Assembly: GCA_003663175.1 (NCBI GenBank)
Contig: QMZM01000001.1
Span: 1-30,632 of the forward strand
Reading direction: 5' to 3'
Length of the DNA: 30,632 bases
Source of the DNA: Candidatus Altarchaeales archaeon
GTDB lineage: Archaea; Altiarchaeota; Altiarchaeia; IMC4; QMZM01
The position numbers were made by a program, and so were the translations under genes. Under the pieces are notes generated by a model. It saw only the letters and a list, made by a program, of their open reading frames with translations, ran no database searches and was not told the DNA's origin. This document shows, in pieces, positions 1 through 7,213 of the stretch. Each line of letters starts with the position of its first letter. The stretch's first letter is position 1.

Positions 1-95
1 ATCAAATATAGTTCTTTATAAAAGTTCTTTTTTAAAACATAGATTAAAACAAATCTTTTAAAATAGATTTATTTCATAGTATTAATTTTAATCTC

Positions 96-143
96 TTCTC
101 CAAACTTTTTCTCCAAACTTTGTGAGACTTTGTGAGTTGTGAG
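96..143. repeat. Nested short tandem repeats upstream of the first gene
   Basis: A 13-bp unit (TTCTCCAAACTTT) occurs twice in tandem at 96-108 and 109-121. It runs into a 10-bp unit (ACTTTGTGAG) repeated at 117-126 and 127-136, followed by a partial copy (TTGTGAG) at 137-143. The rest of 1-187 is AT-rich with no gene I can support. A TATA-like TTTTTATAAG at 154-163 precedes the first ATG by about 30 nt. Slippage is the simplest origin. Confidence 0.7.
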
Positions 144-187
144 AACTCCTAAATTTTTATAAGATAAAGCACAATAGTTAACCAAAA

Positions 188-1186
188 ATGGTGGAGAGTA
201 TAGAGGGTATAGAGGATATCCTCGGGAACGGCTTTCAATTATGGAGGAGAAATCCAAATCTCGCACTGCCCTTTTTCCTTAATTTTGTTGTGTCTTCTAT
301 TTTGTGCTGCATATTCCTTTTCATTGCCCTAGGTTTGTCGGGTTTGTTGGATACTACCACGATCGCCAACATTAGGATGATAGTTGATACCTTATTTAAG
401 ATGCAGGGAAATTTTATACTGATCCCAATTCTGGTATCGTCTCTAATATTGATCCTTATGATCACGGAGTCGTTCTTTATTGCTGGCGCCGTGGGGATGT
501 CCAAGGAAGCAATAGAAACCGGAAGGACATCATTCGGAGACATGATGAAGTATGGTGGAGAAAAGATTTTTCATGTGTTTATTGCGAGATTCATATTGTC
601 ATTACTTACCTTTGTATTGGTCCTGCTTATTTGTGGGTGTCCGGTTTTGATAACATTTCCAATCTTTCCCATAGTTGGAGAGTCTATAATACGATTTGGA
701 TTTTCAATCCTTGGAATCTTATTACTCATAATAACAATTCTATTTATGGTTATGCCATTTGCAATAGTTATAGACGACCTTAGTCCACTTAATGCCCTGA
801 GGGCGAGCTATAAATTCTCAATTAAGAATAAACTTCCCGTTGCAATTCTCTTTGTTTTCATAAAATATCTCGGCGAATTTTCTAGTTACTTTGTTATGTT
901 TATTGTGGCGATGGTGCTCTCCATTGGAATCTTTGTATTGTCACATATAAAAATTCCCTTGGGTGTGTGGGGAATAGTGTCTGGAATAATACCAACTTCA
1001 TCTATAGTAGAAAGATTATTTGCAATATTTATCGTGATATTTATGGTGGCAATTCCAATTTTTTTGATCATCTCCGAGTTTCTAAATATTTTCGTGTTCA
1101 AGCCATTAAGCACATTGTGGTGGGCCATGTTGTATATAAGCAAAAAAAGTAATGAAGGTTTTGAGAAGAATGGCGAAATCTATTGA
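188..1186 (+). CDS. Polytopic membrane protein, archaeal GDPD-membrane-domain-like family (paralogue 1)
   Basis: Protein of 332 residues with about six to eight hydrophobic segments and no catalytic motif I recognise. The soluble N-terminus (VESIEGIEDILGNGFQLWRRN) and the conserved loop SFFIAGAVGMSKEAIETG followed by TSFGDMMKYG are typical of a widespread archaeal membrane family, often annotated as DUF or glycerophosphodiesterase membrane-domain-like. The function is unknown. The ATG at 188 has a TATA-like box about 30 nt upstream and no clear ribosome binding site, suggesting a leaderless mRNA. It overlaps the next gene, its paralogue, by 17 nt, so the pair is probably co-transcribed. Residues 94-123 are encoded by a DNA tract identical to one in the paralogue although the flanking parts diverge strongly. 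Confidence 0.75.
   Translation: MVESIEGIEDILGNGFQLWRRNPNLALPFFLNFVVSSILCCIFLFIALGLSGLLDTTTIANIRMIVDTLFKMQGNFILIPILVSSLILILMITESFFIAGAVGMSKEAIETGRTSFGDMMKYGGEKIFHVFIARFILSLLTFVLVLLICGCPVLITFPIFPIVGESIIRFGFSILGILLLIITILFMVMPFAIVIDDLSPLNALRASYKFSIKNKLPVAILFVFIKYLGEFSSYFVMFIVAMVLSIGIFVLSHIKIPLGVWGIVSGIIPTSSIVERLFAIFIVIFMVAIPIFLIISEFLNIFVFKPLSTLWWAMLYISKKSNEGFEKNGEIY
468..555 (+). repeat. 88-bp perfect direct repeat, copy 1 (inside paralogue 1)
   Basis: Bases 468-555 are identical to 1408-1495, including all synonymous positions, while sequence on both sides diverges at once. The tract encodes the conserved SFFIAGAVG / EAIETGRTSF / MMKYG loop. See finding on gene conversion. Confidence 0.95.
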
Positions 1187-2075
1187 GGATATAGTTAGGG
1201 AGGGATATGATATATGGAGAAGAAATATGCTGATAGGGTTACCCTTCATATCCAGCCTATTACTTGAGATACTTACTGGAGCATTTGCATTAATTCTTAT
1301 GGGAATTATCTTGGCATCTTTGAATATATTCTTTAACAATGTTTTAATTATTATCGCGTTTCTGTTCTTATCATTATGTCTTGTGGTAATTTTATTAAAC
1401 ATTATAAAGTCGTTCTTTATTGCTGGCGCCGTGGGGATGTCCAAGGAAGCAATAGAAACCGGAAGGACATCATTCGGAGACATGATGAAGTATGGCAAGA
1501 GGAAATTTCTCGAACTCTTTATTGCCAATATGCTAATATTTGCGCTGTCGCTTTTGGGAGGCATCATACTCATTCCATCAATTATTGCATTTAAATTGAA
1601 TATGTTCAATCTTGCTCTATCTCTAATATTAGTTTCCTCTCTGCTTTTTGGTTTGTATCTTATTTGTCTTAATGTGGTGATGATATTGGTTCCATTTTCA
1701 ATAGTAATCAGAGATATTGGTGGCATCGATGGATTACAAGATAGTTATTCTGTGGTGATGAGGAATAAACTTTCTGTAATTCTATTATTATTTGTCAGTT
1801 ATGGTCTTACATGGGCTGCGGAAATGTTATCAAATGCAATGTTTTCATTTTTTGGCATAATCCCGATTCTCGGCGCGATTATTAGTCTTGGATTTTTAAT
1901 TTTTTACGCTCTATTTCTTGCCGGGATAATAACACCAATCATTACAATCTGGTGGACCTTGCTATATATCGACAGAACGGGAATTAAGTTAGAGGGGGTT
2001 TCGTATGAAACTGATCATAAAATTCCCGAGGAAAAACTTAAGCATATTATAACCTCAGAACCGATATATGTATGA
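1170..2075 (+). CDS. Polytopic membrane protein, same family (paralogue 2)
   Basis: Protein of 301 residues from the ATG at 1170. I chose this start over the in-frame ATG at 1152 because its N-terminus (MAKSIEDIVREGYDIWRRN) aligns with that of the preceding paralogue. Several hydrophobic helices are present, and the family loop lies near residues 80-109 within the 88-bp tract shared with gene 1. The C-terminal tail after the last helix is soluble and differs from gene 1. It overlaps gene 1 by 17 nt and ends 6 nt from the convergent dtdA stop. No enzymatic function can be assigned. The N-terminal half of the SpoIIM-fusion protein at 16313-17929 looks like a more distant relative. Confidence 0.75.
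   Translation: MAKSIEDIVREGYDIWRRNMLIGLPFISSLLLEILTGAFALILMGIILASLNIFFNNVLIIIAFLFLSLCLVVILLNIIKSFFIAGAVGMSKEAIETGRTSFGDMMKYGKRKFLELFIANMLIFALSLLGGIILIPSIIAFKLNMFNLALSLILVSSLLFGLYLICLNVVMILVPFSIVIRDIGGIDGLQDSYSVVMRNKLSVILLLFVSYGLTWAAEMLSNAMFSFFGIIPILGAIISLGFLIFYALFLAGIITPIITIWWTLLYIDRTGIKLEGVSYETDHKIPEEKLKHIITSEPIYV
1408..1495 (+). repeat. 88-bp perfect direct repeat, copy 2 (inside paralogue 2)
   Basis: Identical to 468-555 base for base, 940 bp downstream and in the same reading frame relative to the protein family alignment. Confidence 0.95.
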
Positions 2076-2081
2076 TACCTC

Positions 2082-2831
2082 TTAGATAAAAACTACATCG
2101 AGTTCCACATCATTTAATAGATTCAGAATTCTATTCTTTTCTCCGCCCATACCCTTCTTCTCAACTATCGCAAACCCCGGTCTTGGAAATGTTCTAAGGA
2201 TCATCTTTTGAATCATTTCCATGTCAATGTTGTGAAGATTGTATTTTGGGCATATATGACCGAGAGCATAATCCCTAATTCTTGAGAACTTTCTGCAGTA
2301 ATGCCCACCACCGAAGCCTATTGCCACGGGAATTTTACTTGGATTGAATTTAATTAATCTATAGATTGTATTGGCGATTGCTCTACACGCTTTAATATCA
2401 TTCCACTGCCTCTTTGAACTTCCAACCTCAACAAAGAGCATTGGAAATTCAAATTTTGTTGGGCCATGGTGTGTGACTTCAAAACTAACCTCATATTCTA
2501 AGTTCATATCTCGTTTTTCACTTTCCAAATAAATTAATGCCTCTCTGAGGTAATATGCCGGAGCGATTCCCAATTCCCTTGAGGTGCCGCCGGACTCTGC
2601 CACCCCGAAATTGCCTGGCGAGTGAACCGTTAGGGAGGGAATATTGGATTTTGATTTATGACAATGCGGAATAATACATATCGATGGAATCTCGAATTCC
2701 CACGAGTCCATATACAGAATCTCCCGTTTCGATTTCTCTATCCAAATCCCCGAGAATTCATCCTCTAGAATACCTGCAATATTTCTTCCTGCAATATCCT
2801 TCTCATAATAAATTACTACTGGTTTTGACAT
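2082..2831 (-). CDS. dtdA: D-aminoacyl-tRNA deacylase (archaeal DTD2 type)
   Basis: Protein of 249 residues, normal for the family. It removes D-amino acids mischarged onto tRNA, in the cytoplasm. Signature segments are visible: HSPGN at 70-74, THHGPT at 120-125, a VEVGSSKRQW stretch around 134-143, and GFGGGHYCRKF at 172-182 followed by GHICPKY at 191-197. The archaeal/plant family (DTD2, formerly DUF516) is unrelated to bacterial Dtd. The ATG at 2831 overlaps the thiI stop by 16 nt, so the two tRNA-quality genes are probably one operon. Assignment is firm from the motifs. Confidence 0.92.
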   Translation of the reverse strand: MSKPVVIYYEKDIAGRNIAGILEDEFSGIWIEKSKREILYMDSWEFEIPSICIIPHCHKSKSNIPSLTVHSPGNFGVAESGGTSRELGIAPAYYLREALIYLESEKRDMNLEYEVSFEVTHHGPTKFEFPMLFVEVGSSKRQWNDIKACRAIANTIYRLIKFNPSKIPVAIGFGGGHYCRKFSRIRDYALGHICPKYNLHNIDMEMIQKMILRTFPRPGFAIVEKKGMGGEKNRILNLLNDVELDVVFI

Positions 2832-3928
2832 CCTTTCATCAACTTCTCAATTAAATCTCCAATTCCAATTTTATTCTCAATTTCTTCAATCTTCTTTAAT
2901 TTCGAAGTGGTTGCGGGCTTACCTGGAACATATCTGCAACTCTTCGAGGTTGAGAATTCATAAACCCCAATCTTCTTTGCAATCTTTATAATTTCATCCT
3001 TATCCATTCCTATTAGTGGTCTATAGATCGGACTGTAGACAGAACTTATAACCTTAAGATTCTTTAGTGTTTGACTCGCAACCTGACCAATGTTTTCTCC
3101 AGTTACAATTCCCGATGCATTTTCCATCTTTGCAATTCTACTAGCTATTCTGAGCATCGCTCTCTTGCATACAATACATGTGTATTTTCCGGCAATATCT
3201 GATATTCTCTCGAGGATATTGTCATATTCGAAGGAGTAGATTTTTATTTTATATCCGGTATATCTCTCCAGTACCTCCATTATATTTTTTATTTCTTCCT
3301 CAGAGCCGAGATGAACACCAATTAATTCACAGCCGCGTTTAGCCATCATCCATGCTGCAACCGAGGAATCTATTCCACCAGATACTAACACCACAACCCT
3401 GCCCTGGGTTTTGTACGGCAATCCCCCAACCCCGGGAATCTTCTTATCAAATACGAATGCCAAATCGTCCCTTATTTCTATATAAATTCTCTTCTCTGGG
3501 TTGTCTAGGTTTACAGAAACATCTTTTATTCTCTTTAGAATTTCACCGCCAATCTCGCTGTTTATATCTTGGCTTTTAAATTCATGCTCTCCCGATCTTG
3601 ATGTTATGATGGCAAATGTATCCCCTTTATTTAGAATACTCTCTGCAAATCTGACCGCAGTATCTCTAATTGAATTAATTTCGGCATTGGTTTGAATTGC
3701 GGGGCTAATGGATACTATTCCAAAAACATTTCTTAGAGAATTTGCCATCACTTCAGCATTACTTGATTTTATATAGATTCGGTGCCTCTTTCTTATAAAT
3801 TTAAATTCAAATCCCGAATTTTTCAGTCTGAACTTTATATTCCTCAATAATTCCTTCTCAAATTTTTTTCTGACAAATTCACTCTTTAAGAAAATTTCAC
3901 CATACCTCACTATTACCGTGTCAAACAT
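2816..3928 (-). CDS. thiI: tRNA 4-thiouridine synthetase ThiI (rhodanese-less)
   Basis: Protein of 370 residues from the ATG at 3928; an upstream in-frame TTG at 3940 is possible but less likely. The N-terminal ferredoxin-like and THUMP RNA-binding region covers roughly 1-165. The adenylating PP-loop is SGGIDSS at 183-189. It lacks the C-terminal rhodanese domain of the E. coli enzyme and instead has CIVC at 251-254, the CxxC pair shown to matter in the methanogen enzyme. Cys331 lies in a conserved SCRYVPGKPAT segment. The expected product is s4U at tRNA position 8, with sulfide or a persulfide as sulfur source. It is upstream of and overlaps dtdA, and is divergent from the YIP1-like gene. 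Confidence 0.93.
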   Translation of the reverse strand: MFDTVIVRYGEIFLKSEFVRKKFEKELLRNIKFRLKNSGFEFKFIRKRHRIYIKSSNAEVMANSLRNVFGIVSISPAIQTNAEINSIRDTAVRFAESILNKGDTFAIITSRSGEHEFKSQDINSEIGGEILKRIKDVSVNLDNPEKRIYIEIRDDLAFVFDKKIPGVGGLPYKTQGRVVVLVSGGIDSSVAAWMMAKRGCELIGVHLGSEEEIKNIMEVLERYTGYKIKIYSFEYDNILERISDIAGKYTCIVCKRAMLRIASRIAKMENASGIVTGENIGQVASQTLKNLKVISSVYSPIYRPLIGMDKDEIIKIAKKIGVYEFSTSKSCRYVPGKPATTSKLKKIEEIENKIGIGDLIEKLMKGCQNQ

Positions 3929-3977
3929 TTTTATTTTCAAAACTACTAATAGAAAAAATAAGAATATCCTAAATAAA

Positions 3978-4628
3978 ATGGCATTTCAGATAGATATAAG
4001 GAAGATTGGTCCCGCAATAAAGCAAGACCTAAGGAACATAGTTAAGATATTAAATCCATATACATTCTCAGAATTCTTCAAGAATATGAAAGAAAATTCT
4101 AGGAGACATATGCTCATCTATATGCTAATTCTTGGAACATTTACATTCATCGGATATTTCTTGAATTTATGGAAACTCGTTGGTTTGTCTGGATTCTGGC
4201 TCGCTATTAGAGAGACACTCTGGGGAAGCGAGCCAGCATGCGACATAGTAAGTTCATTTAAATCTGCGCTCCTCTACTATCTAACTTTTATTTTTACACC
4301 ATTTTTTGCTGGACATACGTTCCACTTCTTTAGTAGGGGATTGATTGGTAGAGATGTTAGCAGGGAAGAGGGAGTTACCCTGTTTGCTTATATCTCGACA
4401 CCACTCCTGATATCCGGAATCTTTAGAATAATCTCAGAGACAAGAATTCTGCATTTGATATCGGCGGGAATCTCCGTTTATATGTTATATGCAGCAATAA
4501 ACTCCAGATACGGCTTTGAGAGGTCATTTCTGGCATTTGGATTTATGATGATAATTGTCTTTATACTTTCAATGCTGATCTTCGGTATTCTATCGGCAAT
4601 ACTCTCAATTCCGGAGATGTGCTACTGA
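3978..4628 (+). CDS. YIP1-family-like integral membrane protein
   Basis: Protein of 216 residues starting at the ATG at 3978; an in-frame ATG at 3918 lies inside thiI on the other strand and is unlikely. After a soluble N-terminus of about 50 residues there are four or five hydrophobic helices. The arrangement (LNPYTFSEFF near the start, an HTFHFFSRGL loop after the second helix, then YISTPLLISGIF) resembles archaeal YIP1 domain proteins. In eukaryotes Yip1 proteins act in vesicle traffic, but the archaeal role is not known. It is divergent from thiI with a 49-nt gap and is followed by the tRNA pair on the opposite strand. Confidence 0.7.
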   Translation: MAFQIDIRKIGPAIKQDLRNIVKILNPYTFSEFFKNMKENSRRHMLIYMLILGTFTFIGYFLNLWKLVGLSGFWLAIRETLWGSEPACDIVSSFKSALLYYLTFIFTPFFAGHTFHFFSRGLIGRDVSREEGVTLFAYISTPLLISGIFRIISETRILHLISAGISVYMLYAAINSRYGFERSFLAFGFMMIIVFILSMLIFGILSAILSIPEMCY

Positions 4629-4673
4629 CTCTAAAGCAATGGCGCTGGGAATTTATCTTTATTAGTTATCGTT

Positions 4674-4733
4674 GGCGTCCCTTAGGAGGACTAATGGCAC
4701 TTGGAGGTTCACTGTGGAAGTGTCACCGACGCT
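4674..4733. other. Compact hairpin in the gap between the YIP1-like gene and tRNA-Leu
   Basis: The 113-nt gap 4629-4741 contains a potential hairpin. GCGTC at 4675-4679 pairs with GACGC at 4728-4732, and an inner TGGCACTT at 4695-4702 pairs with AAGTGTCA at 4718-4725 (one G-U). Loop and internal bulge are each about 15 nt. It could be a small structured RNA on either strand or a processing/termination structure for the tRNA transcript. No known family is recognised. Confidence 0.3.
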
Positions 4734-4741
4734 TTAAAGGT

Positions 4742-4824
4742 TGCGGGGGACGGGGTTTGAACCCGCGCAGGCCTATGCCACTAGGTCCTAAGCCTAGCCC
4801 CTTTGACCACTCGGGCACCCCCGC
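4742..4824 (-). tRNA. tRNA-Leu, anticodon UAG
   Basis: The reverse strand folds into a class II tRNA. The acceptor stem GCGGGGG pairs with CCCCCGC. The anticodon stem CTAGG/CCTAG closes a 7-nt loop CTTAGGA with anticodon TAG. A long variable arm is present, and the T arm has the GGTTCAAACCC core. The discriminator base is A73, as expected for leucine. The 3' CCA is not encoded and there is no intron. It reads CUA and, by wobble, other CUN codons. Confidence 0.96.
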
Positions 4825-4849
4825 TCCAAGAGAATACATAAAGAATTCA

Positions 4850-4857
4850 CTTATAAG
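4850..4857 (-). promoter_or_regulatory. TATA-like box for tRNA-Leu, overlapping the 3' end of tRNA-Cys
   Basis: CTTATAAG lies about 26-33 nt upstream of the tRNA-Leu 5' end, the normal archaeal TATA distance. It overlaps the last acceptor base and discriminator of tRNA-Cys. The two tRNAs could alternatively be a single dicistronic transcript. Confidence 0.4.
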
Positions 4858-4929
4858 CTGGGGGAGGGATTTGAACCCTCGATTAGCCGGTCTGCAGCCG
4901 GCCGCCTTACCGGACTTGGCCACCCCAGC
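4856..4929 (-). tRNA. tRNA-Cys, anticodon GCA
   Basis: The reverse strand gives a standard cloverleaf. The acceptor stem GCTGGGG pairs with CCCCAGC. The anticodon stem GCCGG/CCGGC closes loop CTGCAGA with anticodon GCA, and the T arm is GAGGGTTCAAATCCCTC. The discriminator is U73, the known identity base for cysteine tRNA. CCA is not encoded and no intron is seen. Confidence 0.96.
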
Positions 4930-4947
4930 GCTCTTGATAATTATTTT

Positions 4948-4960
4948 GACTTATAGACTT
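4948..4960 (-). promoter_or_regulatory. TATA-like box for tRNA-Cys
   Basis: On the minus strand AAGTCTATAAGTC is centred about 25 nt upstream of the tRNA-Cys 5' end. It resembles the box before tRNA-Leu (both contain TATAAG). Confidence 0.45.
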
Positions 4961-5022
4961 AAAAGTTCTATTTTTTACGATTCAAGACAATAATTAACAA
5001 AAAATTAAATCAATTGATTAAA

Positions 5023-5409
5023 ATGACGGGAAATAAAGAAAATGAAATGCATAATGAGGAAAGTGAAAAGAAATTTGCCTTTCCAATGGCAGCAGTTGTT
5101 AGATTAATGCGAGAGGAGTTGGATAGCGATAAGATAATAAGGAGAAGGGTTAAGGAGGAAATGAATCTATGGCTCGAGAAGATATGCAGAAAGGTGACAA
5201 GAGTGATGAATCAATCGGAATATACTGTTGTTGAGATAGATGACTTCAGGACCGCAATTGAACCATATGAACTAATTGATGATGTAGAGCAGGAGAGGAA
5301 GAGGATTATCGCAACATTGGAAAAGATAAAGCAGGATTGCGACTCCTTAATTCGAGATGTGAACAGGAAATTTATTACATATTCAGACATAACTAAGGAT
5401 AAGAATTAA
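5023..5409 (+). CDS. Archaeal histone-fold protein with C-terminal helical extension
   Basis: Protein of 128 residues from the ATG at 5023; a TTG at 5014 and an ATG at 5047 are alternatives. Residues 19-82 match a single histone fold. Helix 1 begins FPMAAVVRLMREEL, a long helix 2 runs about 41-63, loop 2 plus helix 3 carry YTVVEIDDFRTAIEPYE, which parallels the T-V-x-x-x-D-I-x-x-A signature of archaeal histones. Canonical archaeal histones are about 65-70 residues; this one adds a charged N-terminal tail and a helical C-terminus (about 83-118) likely to form a coiled coil. It probably binds DNA as a dimer or bridges DNA. It could also be a histone-fold transcription subunit. Upstream lies the divergent tRNA-Cys promoter. 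Confidence 0.7.
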   Translation: MTGNKENEMHNEESEKKFAFPMAAVVRLMREELDSDKIIRRRVKEEMNLWLEKICRKVTRVMNQSEYTVVEIDDFRTAIEPYELIDDVEQERKRIIATLEKIKQDCDSLIRDVNRKFITYSDITKDKN

Positions 5410-5415
5410 ATCAAG

Positions 5416-5438
5416 AAAAATTCACTTCGTGAATTTTT
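5416..5438 (+). terminator. 10-bp hairpin followed by T run, downstream of the histone-fold gene
   Basis: AAAAATTCAC at 5416-5425 pairs perfectly with GTGAATTTTT at 5429-5438 around a 3-nt loop, 7 nt after the histone stop. It looks like an intrinsic-type terminator. Archaeal termination usually needs only the T run, so the role is inferred. A second inverted repeat (AGATAAA at 5446-5452 and TTTATCT at 5461-5467) lies just before the next gene and overlaps its TATA-like sequence. Confidence 0.45.
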
Positions 5439-5478
5439 ATGCCAAAGATAAAAGTTATACTTTATCTTACGGTCAAAA

Positions 5479-5892
5479 ATGGAATTCAAATATGAAGAAT
5501 TGCTCGATAGAGCCTGGAAGTATCTGCCAGAGAAGCTAAAGAACCCTTCGAGATTTCGGATTCCGGAGGCTATAAGTTTTGTTGAGGGGAACCAGACAAT
5601 AATAAAGAATTTCAATGAAATTGCAAATGTATTCGGCAGGGAACCGAGGCATCTATTATTGTTTTTGATAAAGGAACTTGCAGCTCCAGGGAACTACGAT
5701 GGGAAGAGAGCAATTATAAACAGGGCGGTTAGAAGGGAGGTTATAAATAAAAAGATAGAAACATATGCTAAGGAATATGTTCTGTGTCACGAGTGTGGAA
5801 GACCAGATACGAGATTTACGGAACTTGAGGGTGAGAAGATAGTGAAGTGTGATGCGTGTGGTGGTTGGTGGCCATTAAGGAAGATAAAATGA
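5479..5892 (+). CDS. eif2b: Translation initiation factor aIF2 subunit beta
   Basis: Protein of 137 residues, the usual archaeal length. The N-terminal helix (about 1-20) contacts the gamma subunit. The central alpha-beta domain includes the IPEAISFVEGNQT strand and a GREPRHLLLFLIKELA helix. The C-terminal zinc ribbon has Cys103 and Cys106 with Cys124 and Cys127. Together with alpha and gamma (not in this window) it forms the heterotrimer that delivers Met-tRNAi to the small ribosomal subunit. It leads a same-strand run of genes up to 10540 and its stop overlaps the next start as ATGA. Confidence 0.95.
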   Translation: MEFKYEELLDRAWKYLPEKLKNPSRFRIPEAISFVEGNQTIIKNFNEIANVFGREPRHLLLFLIKELAAPGNYDGKRAIINRAVRREVINKKIETYAKEYVLCHECGRPDTRFTELEGEKIVKCDACGGWWPLRKIK

Positions 5893-6188
5893 GAATATAT
5901 GTAAAAATTTATAATTATCAGGGAGAGATTATACTTGCAGCCTGTGATGAGGAAATCCTTGGGAAGAGTTTCTTCGAGGGAGAACTAAAACTTGAAGTGA
6001 GTGAGGGATTTTATAAGGGAAATCTCGTTGATATAGATGAACTCGATAATTTATTAGAGAATGCAACAATAGCAAATCTCTCCGGAAACAATGTGGTTGA
6101 GAGGGCGGCGGAATTGGGATTTATAGATGTGGATAATATATTGGAGATAGATGGCATAAAGCATGCACAAATGGTAGTTATGTTCTAA
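5889..6188 (+). CDS. DUF424 family protein
   Basis: Protein of 99 residues. The start is the ATG at 5889 within an ATGA overlap with the aIF2-beta stop; a longer reading from 5856 would lie inside that gene. The sequence carries the DUF424 pattern: an AACDEEILGKSF segment, EGFYKG, ATIANLSG, a VERAAELGFID helix, and an ending with IKHAQMV. DUF424 is a conserved small archaeal family. Its tight coupling to aIF2-beta suggests, without proof, a role in translation. I know of no assigned biochemical activity. Confidence 0.85.
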   Translation: MRIYVKIYNYQGEIILAACDEEILGKSFFEGELKLEVSEGFYKGNLVDIDELDNLLENATIANLSGNNVVERAAELGFIDVDNILEIDGIKHAQMVVMF

Positions 6189-6199
6189 ATAGAATTGAA

Positions 6200-7213
6200 A
6201 TGAAGGATATAGAACTCCCAAGAAGAGTAATTGTCGGCGATGGGGCAATAAATAAGATAAGGACGCTCGTTTCTGAACTAAATCTAAAGAATGATCCGTT
6301 AATAATTACTGACGAGACGATAGAGAAGATTGCAGCCAGGGATGTTGCAGATCAATTAGATTCTGATATATACATCTTTAAGAACTTTGATGATTATGAA
6401 ATTGAGAATTGTATAAATTTAATAAAGAGAAATGGAATTAGACACATCATTGGAGTTGGGGGTGGAAGTGTTATAGATTTTACAAAGATATGCGCATTCA
6501 GGGTTGGAATTCCGTATCTTAGTGTTCCAACATCCGCATCACATGATGGCATAACATCACCACAAGCAACATTAAAGCATAAAAAACCGGTTTCTATAAG
6601 AGTGAATAGTCCGATAGGTATAGTTGCAGATACCGAGATAATTAGGAATGCCCCGCATAGGCTCTTAGCATCAGGTTGTGCAGATGTCATATCAAATTAT
6701 ACCGCAATATTGGATTGGAAATTGGCACATGAAGAAAAGGGAGAATACTATGGAGATTATGCGGCATCTCTTTCAATGATGAGTGCAAAGATTGTTATTG
6801 AGAATATTGATAGAATAAGAGACGATGTGAGCATATTGGTAGAAGCATTAATAAGCTCTGGCGTTGCAATGGGAATTGCAGGCTCCTCGAGACCGTGTTC
6901 GGGGGCAGAGCATTTATTTAGTCATGCCTTGGATATGATTGCAGAAAAGCCGGCACTTCATGGTGAGCAGTGCGGTGTCGGGTGTATAATGATGGCGTAT
7001 CTACATAATGCAGAGTGGGAAAACATTAGAGATTCGTTAAAGAGGATCAACGCCCCAACAACGGCGAGGGAATTGGGTGTAAGGGATGAGGAGGTGGTGA
7101 AGGCACTGACAATTGCTCACAAGATTAGAGATAGATACACAATACTCAGAGATGGATTAACGAAGGAGGAGGCAAGGGATGTGGCAATAAAAACCGGGGT
7201 GATAAGAAGGTGA
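6200..7213 (+). CDS. egsA: sn-Glycerol-1-phosphate dehydrogenase
   Basis: Protein of 337 residues. It reduces dihydroxyacetone phosphate to sn-glycerol-1-phosphate, which sets the stereochemistry of archaeal membrane lipids. The nucleotide-binding GVGGGSVID is at 85-93, PTSASHDG at 110-117, and the expected zinc ligands are Asp162 (GCADVISN), His238 (AEHLFSH) and His254 (LHGEQ). The ATG at 6200 follows DUF424 by 11 nt. The downstream GGGP synthase gene starts inside its stop codon, so the first two lipid-specific steps are translationally coupled. Confidence 0.96.
   Translation: MKDIELPRRVIVGDGAINKIRTLVSELNLKNDPLIITDETIEKIAARDVADQLDSDIYIFKNFDDYEIENCINLIKRNGIRHIIGVGGGSVIDFTKICAFRVGIPYLSVPTSASHDGITSPQATLKHKKPVSIRVNSPIGIVADTEIIRNAPHRLLASGCADVISNYTAILDWKLAHEEKGEYYGDYAASLSMMSAKIVIENIDRIRDDVSILVEALISSGVAMGIAGSSRPCSGAEHLFSHALDMIAEKPALHGEQCGVGCIMMAYLHNAEWENIRDSLKRINAPTTARELGVRDEEVVKALTIAHKIRDRYTILRDGLTKEEARDVAIKTGVIRR

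Noticed and set aside
1106..1726. Minus-strand open frame of 206 codons opposite the two membrane paralogues
   Set aside because: Lies fully antisense to clear membrane-protein genes and shows no protein-like pattern of its own.
3929..3977. Upstream starts for thiI (TTG 3940) and for the YIP1-like gene (ATG 3918)
   Set aside because: Both would make the divergent genes overlap at their 5' ends; the ATGs at 3928 and 3978 leave room for promoters.
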